A stretch of DNA of 64,000 nt from contig LR778134.1 of the NCBI GenBank assembly GCA_902809935.1, positions 496,001-560,000 on the forward strand. Direction: 5' to 3'. The notes under the pieces were generated by a model that saw nothing but the letters and a program-made list of their open reading frames with translations, was not told where the DNA came from and did not search any database. The translations under genes were made by a program, and so were the position numbers. Below, piece by piece: positions 1 to 7,779 of this stretch (its first letter is position 1; each line of letters starts with the position of its first letter). This stretch comes from Ruminococcaceae bacterium BL-4. Its GTDB lineage: Bacteria > Bacillota > Clostridia > Oscillospirales > Acutalibacteraceae.

Positions 1-313
1 CCTCACAGGTCACAAGATGATAGCCCAAATCTTTCAAAAGTTCTTTGAGCGTCGGCATTTGCTGCGCAAGCTCTTCCGGCATCCCGTGACGGTTCGCCTT
101 ATACCCCGCATATTTTTTGTGCCGGAATGTTGGCCCTTTTAAATCAAAAGCAATCGCCACCGAATCGGGCTGCACTTCATCCAAAAGCTTTTGCAGCACC
201 ATCAAAAACCCATAGATTCCGTTGGTGTAAAGTCCTTCTTTTGTCGTTAGAATTTTGATTCCGTAAAATGCACGATTTAAAATGGAGTTTCCATCCAATA
301 CCAGAATTTTCAT
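1..313 (-). CDS. polA: DNA polymerase I, N-terminal part (truncated by window edge)
   Basis: This is the first 104 residues of a leftward gene that runs off the window. They match the 5'-3' exonuclease (FEN-like) domain that opens bacterial DNA polymerase I, which removes RNA primers and fills gaps in replication and repair. Visible signs are the opening VLDGNSILNRAFYG with the metal-ligand Asp at residue 7, AFDLKGPTFRHKKY with Asp57 and the basic helical-arch residues, and YKANRHGMPEEL. The ATG at 313 has a GGAGGA site 4-5 bases upstream. It is divergent from dusB. A stand-alone exonuclease of about 290 residues cannot be excluded, because the polymerase domain is outside the window. Confidence 0.9.
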   Translation of the reverse strand, partial: MKILVLDGNSILNRAFYGIKILTTKEGLYTNGIYGFLMVLQKLLDEVQPDSVAIAFDLKGPTFRHKKYAGYKANRHGMPEELAQQMPTLKELLKDLGYHLVTCE

Positions 314-431
314 ACAGTCCTCCGTTTGAAAGGTTCAATTTTGAATCATTATACCACTTTTCAAGCGAAAAATTAAGTGTTATACTTCTTTTACTGCTCT
401 TTAAGAAAACTTTTAGGAAGGAATCCGAATT

Positions 432-1415
432 TTGAAAATTGGAACTCTCGAATTAAATGGAAAAGCATTTTTGGCACCAATGGCAGGCGTTACCGACCTT
501 GCATACCGGGAACTCTGCATGCGTTTTGGTGCAGCCTTCTGCACCACTGAAATGGTCAGTGCCAAAGCGCTGGAATATGGCGACAAACGTACGCCTTCTT
601 TGATGAAACTTGGAAATGATCATCCCTGTGCGATTCAGATTTTCGGCAGCGAACCAGCTTCGATGGCGATTGCCGCAAAAAAAGCACAGACATTTTCCCC
701 TGATGCCATTGATATTAATATGGGCTGCCCGGTTCCTAAGATTAATGCTTCCGGCAGCGGCTGCGCCTTGATGAAAACACCGCAGCTCTGCGGTAAAATC
801 GTAAAAGCTGTTAAAAATGCCGTCGATATTCCGGTCACTGTAAAAATCCGCAAAGGCTGGGATCACTCCCACGAAAATGCCGTAGAAGTGGCTAAAATCT
901 GTGAAGAAGCCGGCGCCAGTGCAATCGCAATTCATGCGCGGACCAAAACCCAGATGTATGCACCCTCTGCCGACTGGCGGATCATCCGCGCAGTCAAAGA
1001 AGCCGTGTCAATTCCGGTAATCGGGAATGGAGATATCATTCACGCCGACGACGCTGCGCGGATGCTGGAACAAACTGGCTGTGACGCTGTCATGGTAGGA
1101 CGGGCTGCCATGGGAAACCCCTGGATTTTTGCTCAAATTAATGCTTGTCTCCAGGAAAATGTTCGGATTCTTCCTGAACCTGAAATTCATGAGCGTTTAC
1201 TTGTTATGTTGCAGCATATTCAAAAGATGGTGGAATACAAAGGAGAACACCGCGCCATGCAGGAAGCGCGCAAACACGTTTCCTGGTATCTGCATGGGCT
1301 CCGCGGTGCTGCAGAATTTCGGCGCAGAGCCGGAGGGCTTAATACCTATGAGGATCTCGTGATGCTCTCCAAAAATATTCTGGCCCAAAATCTTTCGAAC
1401 TCCTCTGAAAAATAA
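432..1415 (+). CDS. dusB: tRNA-dihydrouridine synthase
   Basis: This is an FMN-dependent enzyme that reduces specific uridines in the tRNA D-loop to dihydrouridine, in the cytosol. The 327-residue length is normal. The TIM-barrel start [17 protein letters not shown], the NMGCPVPK motif with catalytic Cys near residue 99, the IGNGDI phosphate-binding strand and [11 protein letters not shown] near residue 225 are all present. The start is TTG with AGGAAGGA upstream at 415-422. No in-frame ATG precedes the conserved N-terminus. The gene is monocistronic here, with polA divergent and degV convergent across a shared terminator. Assignment to the DusB subfamily, rather than another Dus, is by general resemblance. 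Confidence 0.93.
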   Translation: MKIGTLELNGKAFLAPMAGVTDLAYRELCMRFGAAFCTTEMVSAKALEYGDKRTPSLMKLGNDHPCAIQIFGSEPASMAIAAKKAQTFSPDAIDINMGCPVPKINASGSGCALMKTPQLCGKIVKAVKNAVDIPVTVKIRKGWDHSHENAVEVAKICEEAGASAIAIHARTKTQMYAPSADWRIIRAVKEAVSIPVIGNGDIIHADDAARMLEQTGCDAVMVGRAAMGNPWIFAQINACLQENVRILPEPEIHERLLVMLQHIQKMVEYKGEHRAMQEARKHVSWYLHGLRGAAEFRRRAGGLNTYEDLVMLSKNILAQNLSNSSEK

Positions 1416-1417
1416 AA

Positions 1418-1456
1418 ATGACCCCGGTACTGTAAAAGTATCGGGGTCATTTGTTT
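1418..1456. terminator. Bidirectional intrinsic terminator between dusB and degV
   Basis: The arms at 1418-1431 and 1437-1450 pair around a 5-base loop. T-rich sequence follows on the right and A-rich sequence precedes on the left, so the hairpin can serve both convergent genes. Confidence 0.85.
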
Positions 1457-2299
1457 TTAATTTTCTTTATAAAACACCACAAACGTATTCGGGCCGGTAT
1501 GCACCGTCGTGGTACAACCGGCATACGTCAGCAAAACTTTTTTAAAAACTCCAGAATCTTTTACCATCTGCACGAGGCTCTCCAATAAAGACTGATCCAT
1601 CCCGGTGGTGGAAATCATCACACGGTCTCTGCAAATATTCGGCATTTCCAAAACATGACGCACATATTCTCTGCATACCTGGGGATAATTTCCGCGGAAC
1701 TTCTTGTGTATAGAAAGTTCTCCTCGTGGACTTAAAAACAAACATGGACGCAGTTTTAAAAGATTTGCTCCCATTGTCTGCAGTTTGCTGGCACGACCGC
1801 CGCGATAAGCAAATTCCAACGTATCGAGTAAAACATAAGTACGGATCTTATCTTTTTCCTGCTCCATTAGAGCAGCAATCTCCTGCCCGCTTTTTCCTTG
1901 ATCTCTTAGATCACAGGCATCCAGAACCATCAGCCCCTCGGCGGAACTAATGGTAAACGTATTAATCACATAGACATTTTGAAACTCTTGTGCAGCAATA
2001 ACCGCATTCTGATAGGATGCAGACATTTTTGAATTCATGGAAAGATGAACAACATCTTCTCCCGCATCAACATGCTTCTTAAAGACTTCATAAAAATCCG
2101 CAGGTGCAGGAGCTGCTGTTTTCGGCAGCTTCTTTGTAACCGCAAAATCCCGAAAGACATCCGGTGGCTTAATATCAAAAAAATCGCGGGAAGTGCAATT
2201 ACCGATCGTGATATAAAGCGGAATAACATCCACCTTTTTTTCCAGATATAAATCCGGGAATAAATCGCAGCCGGAATCTGTTGTAATCGCAGTAGACAT
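1457..2299 (-). CDS. DegV family fatty-acid-binding protein
   Basis: This is a cytosolic DegV-fold protein of 280 residues. Known family members bind a fatty acid, and some work with FakA kinases to use exogenous fatty acids. The N-terminal TDSGCDL signature, the TAAPAPADFYEVF stretch, NSKMSASYQNA and the RGGRASKL segment match the family. The open frame extends 22 codons further upstream, but the ATG at 2299 is preferred: GGAG lies just upstream and the conserved ITTDSGCDL follows directly. No FakA-like gene is adjacent, so the ligand is unknown. A second DegV gene starts at 63473. Confidence 0.9.
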   Translation of the reverse strand: MSTAITTDSGCDLFPDLYLEKKVDVIPLYITIGNCTSRDFFDIKPPDVFRDFAVTKKLPKTAAPAPADFYEVFKKHVDAGEDVVHLSMNSKMSASYQNAVIAAQEFQNVYVINTFTISSAEGLMVLDACDLRDQGKSGQEIAALMEQEKDKIRTYVLLDTLEFAYRGGRASKLQTMGANLLKLRPCLFLSPRGELSIHKKFRGNYPQVCREYVRHVLEMPNICRDRVMISTTGMDQSLLESLVQMVKDSGVFKKVLLTYAGCTTTVHTGPNTFVVFYKEN

Positions 2300-2332
2300 A
2301 TTCTCCACTTCCATTCTGTACAGGGTTTTATT

Positions 2333-2361
2333 ATTATACCAAAACAAAGATAAAATTGCAA
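2333..2361 (-). promoter_or_regulatory. Sigma-A-type promoter for degV
   Basis: On the minus strand, TTGCAA (2356-2361) is separated by 17 bp from TATAAT (2333-2338). The TG before the -10 gives an extended -10. Confidence 0.6.
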
Positions 2362-2503
2362 TCAAACTATCTTTAACCGCTTTTTCTGCAAATTTTCTTG
2401 TAATTTACCTTTTATTTGTGTTAATATTAAAAAATATGATAGAGATTTATAGAGTTTTATCGAATTTAAAGAAAACATTAAGAATCGGAGGTTAAAAGAG
2501 GAT

Positions 2504-3481
2504 ATGCGAAAAAAGTTTTTTTCCATTTTTATACTAACATTGATTTTTATTTTTTCGGTTAGTACCATGCAGATTCCTTCATTTGCAGTCGAGACTCAAG
2601 AGCCAGGTGCCGGATATCAAAATCCCACGATTGGAACCGCTCAGGCCGGAAATGGTGCCGAAACCGTTACCCAAAATAATAATACAGGTGCAGCAGTCAA
2701 TGGCCACACCGATTTGGATCACGATGGATATGATGACAATACGAACGTTTACATTGGCCCTCCAAACTATACCGACCAAGATCATGATGGATACGATGAC
2801 AAAACCGGTACCTATATTGGATCGCTGACCAGCTCAAGCACTTCTAGCAAAACGACTTCGTCCAGTAGCAAGGCTACTTCCAGTTCTTCTTCAAGCAGCA
2901 AAGTAACCAGTTCTTCAAGCACTGTAAGCCAAACTGCTTCTAACTCCAGCAAGGTCAGTTCTTCTTCCGTCTCTTCCGGATTCTTTTCAGGAACGATCGT
3001 TACCAAATTGCCAACAATCATGCTGGTCGGGATTATTTTAGTAATAGCCGGTGTTATCGGCATCATTCTCTTTATTATTCTGCACCACCGCGCAAAAATA
3101 CGGTATTCCCGTTCTCCCCGCGGAAAAGGACAAAATAAAGGCTATGATGATGATGACGATTACTATGATGACGAAGAAGAAGATTACGATGATTCTGATT
3201 CCCCCAGCGAAAATTTCTACGACAATGATGCAAATGCAGAGGAATCCACTCATACTATTCCGCTTCGCCATTCCTCTGCGGCTCCTCGTACCTCTTCTCC
3301 TCAACAAACTCAATATAAAGATATTCAGTCCTACAGCAATGACGGAAGACAAACAGAAGATTATGAGGAATATACTCCTTCCCACCATTTAGACGCAGCT
3401 GCACGCGCAGCTTCTCCTAAAAAGCCACAAAACAATGATAACTTTGACTGGGACCAGTTTTTAAATAGTAACCGAAAGTAA
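2504..3481 (+). CDS. Membrane-anchored protein with calcium-loop repeats, Ser-rich stalk and acidic tail
   Basis: I do not recognise this 325-residue protein as a named family. It starts with a Sec signal peptide (MRKKFF, a hydrophobic stretch, then SFAVETQ near residue 27). Residues of about 70-108 hold two near-identical repeats, T-D-x-D-H-D-G-Y-D-D-x-T-x-x-Y-I-G. These resemble EF-hand or thrombospondin type-3 calcium loops (DxDxDGxxD). A Ser/Thr-rich linker follows, then one transmembrane helix near residues 168-190 and a basic stop-transfer segment. The cytoplasmic tail has an Asp/Glu/Tyr run and ends in DNFDWDQFLNSNRK. The expected topology is loops outside, acidic tail inside. The ATG at 2504 follows CGGAGG. 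Function is unknown; a surface or sporulation role would be guesswork. Confidence 0.75.
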   Translation: MRKKFFSIFILTLIFIFSVSTMQIPSFAVETQEPGAGYQNPTIGTAQAGNGAETVTQNNNTGAAVNGHTDLDHDGYDDNTNVYIGPPNYTDQDHDGYDDKTGTYIGSLTSSSTSSKTTSSSSKATSSSSSSSKVTSSSSTVSQTASNSSKVSSSSVSSGFFSGTIVTKLPTIMLVGIILVIAGVIGIILFIILHHRAKIRYSRSPRGKGQNKGYDDDDDYYDDEEEDYDDSDSPSENFYDNDANAEESTHTIPLRHSSAAPRTSSPQQTQYKDIQSYSNDGRQTEDYEEYTPSHHLDAAARAASPKKPQNNDNFDWDQFLNSNRK

Positions 3482-3504
3482 CCGAAATAAATGAAATAAA
3501 TAAT

Positions 3505-3543
3505 AAAAAGCTCCGGCCGCTAAAAACGGTCGGAGCTTTTTTT
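3505..3543. terminator. Bidirectional intrinsic terminator
   Basis: The arms at 3505-3519 and 3527-3541 pair around a short A-rich loop, flanked by A- and T-runs. It ends both the calcium-loop protein gene and the convergent ComEC-like gene. Confidence 0.88.
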
Positions 3544-3554
3544 AAGTTTTAAGT

Positions 3555-4463
3555 TTAAAAATCCGAAAGAGTTTCTATCTGTATATTTGTCCCATCAGTT
3601 GAAGCCCGGATTGTCCCGCTGGTATCTGTTCGGTAAATTTTTGTATTTCCACTTGAAAGGCGCTTTAAAACACTTTCTTTTGGAAGCCCATAGCTGTTGT
3701 TTTTCCCACAAGAAATCACCGCTATATTCGGCGACACCGCTTTATAAAAATTCGCCGTCGTACTGGTGGCACTGCCATGATGGCCAACTTTGAGCACATC
3801 CGCTTTTAAACTGCTTCCGGAATCAAGCATTTCTTTTTCGCTCTCTTTTTGGGCATCTCCGGTAAAAAGAAATTTCTTTTCGCCAATTTGCAGCATGCAG
3901 ACTGCCGAATAGTTATTGATCTCTTCATAGCTCTCACTGTTCGGCGCCAACATCTCCATAGAAATTGAACCTTCCTTTAAAACTTCCACTCCCGCTTTTG
4001 CCTGTGTAACGCGACACCCTTTTTTTGAGAGAGCTTCCAGCAGTTTTGTATAAGTCGCCGTTGTCGGCGTCTGACTTTTCGGCAGACGAGGCAGATAAAC
4101 TTCTCCGATTTCAAAGCTGTCAATAATCTTTGCCATAGAGCCAATATGATCTGCATGCGGATGCGTTCCGATCACAACATCCAGCTTTTTGACTTCCAAT
4201 TTTTGAAGCCTTCGTACCAACTGATCTGCACAATCTGGCGTTCCGGTATCAATCAATATGTTTTTTCCGTCTGAAAGCTGAATAAACTCACTGTCACCCT
4301 GCCCAACATCAAAATAATAAATTTGACTTTTTCCCACTATGTCTATATTTGAGGAAGTACCTGAGGATGTTGGCTGCAAAGCTCCCGGCGCTGCGCAACT
4401 ACCTAAAAACAATACTGATACGGCCGCCGCTGTAATTCGGCGCAGCCGATCAAAAAATCGCAT
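3555..4463 (-). CDS. ComEC-like metallo-beta-lactamase-fold lipoprotein
   Basis: This 302-residue protein starts with a lipoprotein signal (basic start, hydrophobic core, LGSC lipobox with Cys near residue 23), so it should be anchored outside the membrane. The rest is a metallo-beta-lactamase fold: YYFDVGQGDSEFI, ILIDTG, the metal motif GTHPHADHIGSM (HxHxDH) and GHHGSATS. It ends with the NNSYGLPKESVLKRL segment typical of the C-terminal domain of the DNA-uptake protein ComEC. The ComEC channel domain is absent. Such stand-alone proteins are usually called hydrolases or nucleases, and the substrate is unproven. The ATG is preceded by GAGGAGA. Confidence 0.85.
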   Translation of the reverse strand: MRFFDRLRRITAAAVSVLFLGSCAAPGALQPTSSGTSSNIDIVGKSQIYYFDVGQGDSEFIQLSDGKNILIDTGTPDCADQLVRRLQKLEVKKLDVVIGTHPHADHIGSMAKIIDSFEIGEVYLPRLPKSQTPTTATYTKLLEALSKKGCRVTQAKAGVEVLKEGSISMEMLAPNSESYEEINNYSAVCMLQIGEKKFLFTGDAQKESEKEMLDSGSSLKADVLKVGHHGSATSTTANFYKAVSPNIAVISCGKNNSYGLPKESVLKRLSSGNTKIYRTDTSGTIRASTDGTNIQIETLSDF

Positions 4464-4546
4464 ATCATCTCTCCTCTGCTCTTGCTTTGGTTTTCATTAT
4501 AGGCTTGAAAACAACATCTTGTCAATTTGATCTTCTTGAGAAAAAG

Positions 4547-4575
4547 TTGAGAAAAAGGCTGCAATCCTCTATAAT
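4547..4575 (+). promoter_or_regulatory. Sigma-A-type promoter for the phosphohexomutase gene
   Basis: TTGAGA (4547-4552), a 17 bp spacer and TATAAT (4570-4575) lie 31 bases upstream of the ATG. Confidence 0.75.
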
Positions 4576-4606
4576 AGAAATGAAATAAAAATGGGAGGAA
4601 TTTTTT

Positions 4607-6133
4607 ATGCTCGATCCCTTATGGAAAGAATTAAAAAGCGGTACTGATGTGCGCGGTGTAGCATGTGAAGGCGTTCCAAATGAAAAGATCAATTTGACGG
4701 ATTCTGTTATCGAACGAATCACAGCGGCTTTCGTTGTCTGGCTTTCTCAAAAAGTCAAAAAGGAGCCGGATAAACTGACGATTTCTCTGGGACATGACTC
4801 GCGTATCTCCGCTGATCGAATTGAGCAGGCAGTCGTTCGGGCTCTAAAGGGGGCTGGTATAAAAATTCTTCTCTGTGGACTTGCTTCGACCCCCAGTATG
4901 TTTATGACAACTGTTGACCTTTCCTGCGACGGTGCAATTCAAATTACTGCAAGCCATCACCCATGGAACCGCAATGGTTTAAAATTTTTTACCCGTAACG
5001 GTGGTTTGGATTCTTCCGATCTGGAAGAAGTCCTGGCTCTTGCACAGGCGGGCAAAAAAGCGCCCGAAAAGATGGGTTCCGCTGCTCTCTGCGACTATAT
5101 GAAGACCTACGCTACTCATCTTCGCAAAATGATCTGTGATGGAATTGGAATTGCTGAATCAGAGAAGCCACTTAAAAATATGCATATCGTTGTTGACGCA
5201 GGCAATGGAGCAGGAGGATTTTACGCAAACGATGTTCTTGCCCCTCTTGGCGCCGATATTTCCGGCAGCCAGTTTTTGGAGCCAGATGGTCATTTTCCAA
5301 ATCATATTCCGAATCCGGAAAATGAAGAAGCAATGGCATCCATCTGTAAAGCAGTTCGCAATGTCAAAGCAGACCTCGGTGTGATTTTTGATACCGACGT
5401 GGATCGCGGTGGTGCTGTTGATGCTTCGGGAGAAGAAATCAACCGAAACCGTCTCGTAGCCGTCGCCAGCGCCATTGCCCTCAAAAATCATCCCGGTGGA
5501 ACCATCGTGACTGATTCTATCACCAGCACTGGTCTTAAAGACTATATTGAAAAGACACTCGGAGGCATTCATCGTCGCTTTAAACGCGGTTATAAAAATG
5601 TAATTAATGAAGCGATCAGGCTAAATAACAAAGGAATTGACTGCCCTCTGGCAATCGAAACCAGCGGACACGCTGCCATGCGGGAAAATTATTTTTTGGA
5701 CGATGGCGCTTATCTTGTCACAAAAATTATTATTAAAACGGCAGCGCTTCGTCAGGAAGGCAAATCTCTGGAAGACTTACTTGCGCCGCTCGCTGAACCA
5801 CAGGAAGCTTCTGAAATCAGAATTCCCATTCCCCAAGAAGATGCACGCAAAGCCGGTCAGGTTGTGATCGACCATCTGACTGCTTATGCCGAAAGACAGG
5901 AAGGCTGGTCAATTGCACCGGACAACCGAGAAGGAATTCGCATTTCTTTTGACAAAGCTCACGGTGACGGCTGGATGCTTCTGCGTCTAAGCGTTCACGA
6001 TCCCATTCTGCCGCTCAACATAGAAAGCAACTCTAAGGGCGGTGTACGCACGATTGCTGAAGAAGCAAATACCTTCTTAAAAAAAGAATCCGGAATTGAT
6101 CTTTCTCCTCTGAAAGAATTTTTACAAAAATAA
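4607..6133 (+). CDS. Phosphomannomutase/phosphoglucomutase
   Basis: This 508-residue cytosolic enzyme of the alpha-D-phosphohexomutase superfamily interconverts hexose 1- and 6-phosphates. The phosphoserine loop reads ITASHHPWNRNG, with the reactive Ser near residue 121. The metal-binding loop reads DTDVDRGG near residue 262, a variant of the usual DGDGDR. The sugar-binding ETSGH loop is near residue 350 and the phosphate-binding domain is at the C-terminus. GGGAGG precedes the ATG. The gene is alone between its own promoter and terminator. Whether mannose or glucose phosphate is preferred cannot be read from the sequence. Confidence 0.9.
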   Translation: MLDPLWKELKSGTDVRGVACEGVPNEKINLTDSVIERITAAFVVWLSQKVKKEPDKLTISLGHDSRISADRIEQAVVRALKGAGIKILLCGLASTPSMFMTTVDLSCDGAIQITASHHPWNRNGLKFFTRNGGLDSSDLEEVLALAQAGKKAPEKMGSAALCDYMKTYATHLRKMICDGIGIAESEKPLKNMHIVVDAGNGAGGFYANDVLAPLGADISGSQFLEPDGHFPNHIPNPENEEAMASICKAVRNVKADLGVIFDTDVDRGGAVDASGEEINRNRLVAVASAIALKNHPGGTIVTDSITSTGLKDYIEKTLGGIHRRFKRGYKNVINEAIRLNNKGIDCPLAIETSGHAAMRENYFLDDGAYLVTKIIIKTAALRQEGKSLEDLLAPLAEPQEASEIRIPIPQEDARKAGQVVIDHLTAYAERQEGWSIAPDNREGIRISFDKAHGDGWMLLRLSVHDPILPLNIESNSKGGVRTIAEEANTFLKKESGIDLSPLKEFLQK

Positions 6134-6194
6134 GAGCATCATTTTAGATTTTTTAAAATGAATATTACATTAAGGCAAATCAAAAAAATGCAAT

Positions 6195-6235
6195 AAAAAA
6201 GAGCTGATTTTATAAAAATCAGCTCTTTTTATTTT
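6195..6235. terminator. Bidirectional intrinsic terminator
   Basis: The arms at 6195-6210 and 6215-6230 pair and are followed by T-runs. It serves the mutase gene on the right strand and spoVAD on the left. Confidence 0.88.
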
Positions 6236-7246
6236 TTACACTTGCGGATTCCACGCAGCATGCACCAAATGAGCAACTCCGGGGATTGTCTCACCCTGCT
6301 GAGAAGAAGTCGGTGACATTAACGCTCCGGTACCAATAAAAAGAACATGCTTCAAATCTCCTTGAGCAATTTTTTGAAGCACATAACTGCTGAAAACCGC
6401 AGCACTACATCCGCATCCGGAACCTCCTGCATGGACATCTTGATTTTGACGGTCGTAAACCATCAACCCACAATCATTTTGCTCACGTTCAACATTGATT
6501 CCATCTTGATTGAGAATCTCTCTCAGCAAAGTACTGCCAACCTGCCCTAAGTCTCCGGTAAGAATCAAATCAAAATCTTCGGGCTTTTTTCCAGTATCCT
6601 TTAGATAATCTTCAATCGTCTGCGCCGCGGCCGGTGCCATTGCCGCTCCCATATTGGCAGCGTCCTTGACTCCCAGATCAGCCATCCTGCCGAAAGTCAC
6701 TTCTTCTATGGAAACATTTCCTTTCTGCCCTACCAAAACTGCTCCCGCACCGGTTACCGTCCACTGTGCGGTGGGGGTCCGCTGTCCCCCGTATTCCAGT
6801 GGGAATCGAAACTGCCGCTCTGCCGAACAAAAATGGCTGCTGGTCACTGCCAGTGCATTTTGTGCAAGACCGCTGTCGACAAAGACCGCCGCAAGCCCCA
6901 ATGTCTGTGCCATAGTGGAGCAGGCTCCATATTGTCCCAAAAACGGGATATTCATGCTTCTCAACCCAAAAACAGAAGAAATACACTGGTTGAGCAGATC
7001 TCCTGCAAACAGGTACTGAATTTCACTCGCCTTAATTCCTGATTTCTCTAGAACGCTTTTTACCGCTTCCTGCTGCAGATCGCTTTCCGCTTTTTCCCAG
7101 CTTTTTTCTCCTAAGGTCGTATCAGTAAAACAGTGGTCAAAATAATTTTTCAGTGGGCCTTCTCCCTCTTTTTTGCCGACCGCCGAACCTCCTGATACAA
7201 TCCGTGGATGATTTTTAAGTCTCAGTGTATAAGTGCCAACGCGCAT
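6236..7246 (-). CDS. spoVAD: Stage V sporulation protein AD
   Basis: This 336-residue protein has the thiolase/KAS III-like fold of SpoVAD, the subunit of the SpoVA channel that binds dipicolinic acid and helps load it into the forespore. The length matches Bacillus SpoVAD (about 338). Distinctive stretches are NHPRIVSGGSAVGKKEGEGPL, FLGQYGACSTMAQ, SSHFCSAERQFRFPLEYG and QDVHAGGSGCGCSA. The ATG has GGGAGGA upstream. It lies 15 bases downstream of spoVAC and is followed by a terminator, so no spoVAE follows it here. Expression is expected in the forespore under sigma-G. Confidence 0.95.
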   Translation of the reverse strand: MRVGTYTLRLKNHPRIVSGGSAVGKKEGEGPLKNYFDHCFTDTTLGEKSWEKAESDLQQEAVKSVLEKSGIKASEIQYLFAGDLLNQCISSVFGLRSMNIPFLGQYGACSTMAQTLGLAAVFVDSGLAQNALAVTSSHFCSAERQFRFPLEYGGQRTPTAQWTVTGAGAVLVGQKGNVSIEEVTFGRMADLGVKDAANMGAAMAPAAAQTIEDYLKDTGKKPEDFDLILTGDLGQVGSTLLREILNQDGINVEREQNDCGLMVYDRQNQDVHAGGSGCGCSAAVFSSYVLQKIAQGDLKHVLFIGTGALMSPTSSQQGETIPGVAHLVHAAWNPQV

Positions 7247-7261
7247 CGTGCTTTCCTCCCC

Positions 7262-7705
7262 TCAATACAAATGGAAAAGCACCAAAATCAGTCCATAAAC
7301 TGCTGATGCAACCGTTCCATATACCAGAACAGGGCCTGCAATCACAAACATTTTTGCACCCATTCCGGTAACAAATCCTTCACTTTTAAATTCGATTGCT
7401 GGGGAAACAATTGAATTGGCAAATCCGGTGATCGGCACCAAAGTACCAGCGCCTGCCCGCTTTGCCAAATTATCATAAACCTGAAACGCGGTGAGCAGCG
7501 CAGAAAAAAGCACCAGCGAAAGGCTAACCCACGTACGCGCATCCGAAAGATCTTCTCCCAACATTACGTAAAGATTGCAAAGCATCTGTCCAACAGCACA
7601 AATTGCTCCGCCAACAAAAAATGCCCAAAGGCAATTTTGGCCCCACTTACTGTTTGGTGATGCCTTCTCGTATAGGCTTTGATATTCCTTATCGGTCAAT
7701 TTCAT
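7262..7705 (-). CDS. spoVAC: Stage V sporulation protein AC
   Basis: This 147-residue integral membrane protein is SpoVAC, the mechanosensitive membrane subunit of the spore DPA channel. Family features are NCLWAFFVGGAICAVGQ, VYDNLAKRAGAGTLVPITGFANS and AIEFKSEGFVTGMGAKMF, with about four hydrophobic helices. An upstream open frame would give 183 residues. The ATG at 7705 is preferred because MKLTDKEYQSLYE resembles SpoVAC N-termini and GGGGGC lies upstream. That ribosome-binding site sits inside the 3' arm of a hairpin. It is the first gene of a two-gene spoVAC-spoVAD unit downstream of nadE. Confidence 0.93.
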   Translation of the reverse strand: MKLTDKEYQSLYEKASPNSKWGQNCLWAFFVGGAICAVGQMLCNLYVMLGEDLSDARTWVSLSLVLFSALLTAFQVYDNLAKRAGAGTLVPITGFANSIVSPAIEFKSEGFVTGMGAKMFVIAGPVLVYGTVASAVYGLILVLFHLY

Positions 7706-7709
7706 CAAA

Positions 7710-7750
7710 AGTGCCCCCTTCGGATTTTTATTCTTTCCGAAGAGGGCACT
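7710..7750 (-). promoter_or_regulatory. Long hairpin containing the spoVAC ribosome-binding site
   Basis: The arms at 7710-7724 and 7736-7750 pair nearly perfectly (15 bp) around an 11-base loop. On the minus strand the 3' arm contains GAAGGGGGC, the spoVAC ribosome-binding site, and is followed by TTTT and the ATG. In a transcript reading from nadE this could act as a weak terminator and hide the binding site. Confidence 0.7.
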
Positions 7751-7758
7751 CAATATTC
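7729..7758 (-). promoter_or_regulatory. Possible forespore (sigma-G/F-type) promoter for spoVAC-spoVAD
   Basis: On the minus strand, GAATA (7754-7758) and GGAAAGAATA (7729-7738) are separated by 15 bp. This resembles the sigma-F/G pattern of GnATR, about 15 bp, then GGnnAAnMTA, with one or two mismatches. The match is partial and the call is inference from the sporulation role of the genes. Confidence 0.4.
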
Positions 7759-7779
7759 TAAAAGATTTTTGTCCTTTTA

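Noticed and set aside
453-935. Long antisense frames inside dusB, and similar shadow frames inside nadE, metG, argH and thiI.
   Set aside because: They lie opposite well-recognised genes, lack ribosome-binding sites and have no family resemblance.
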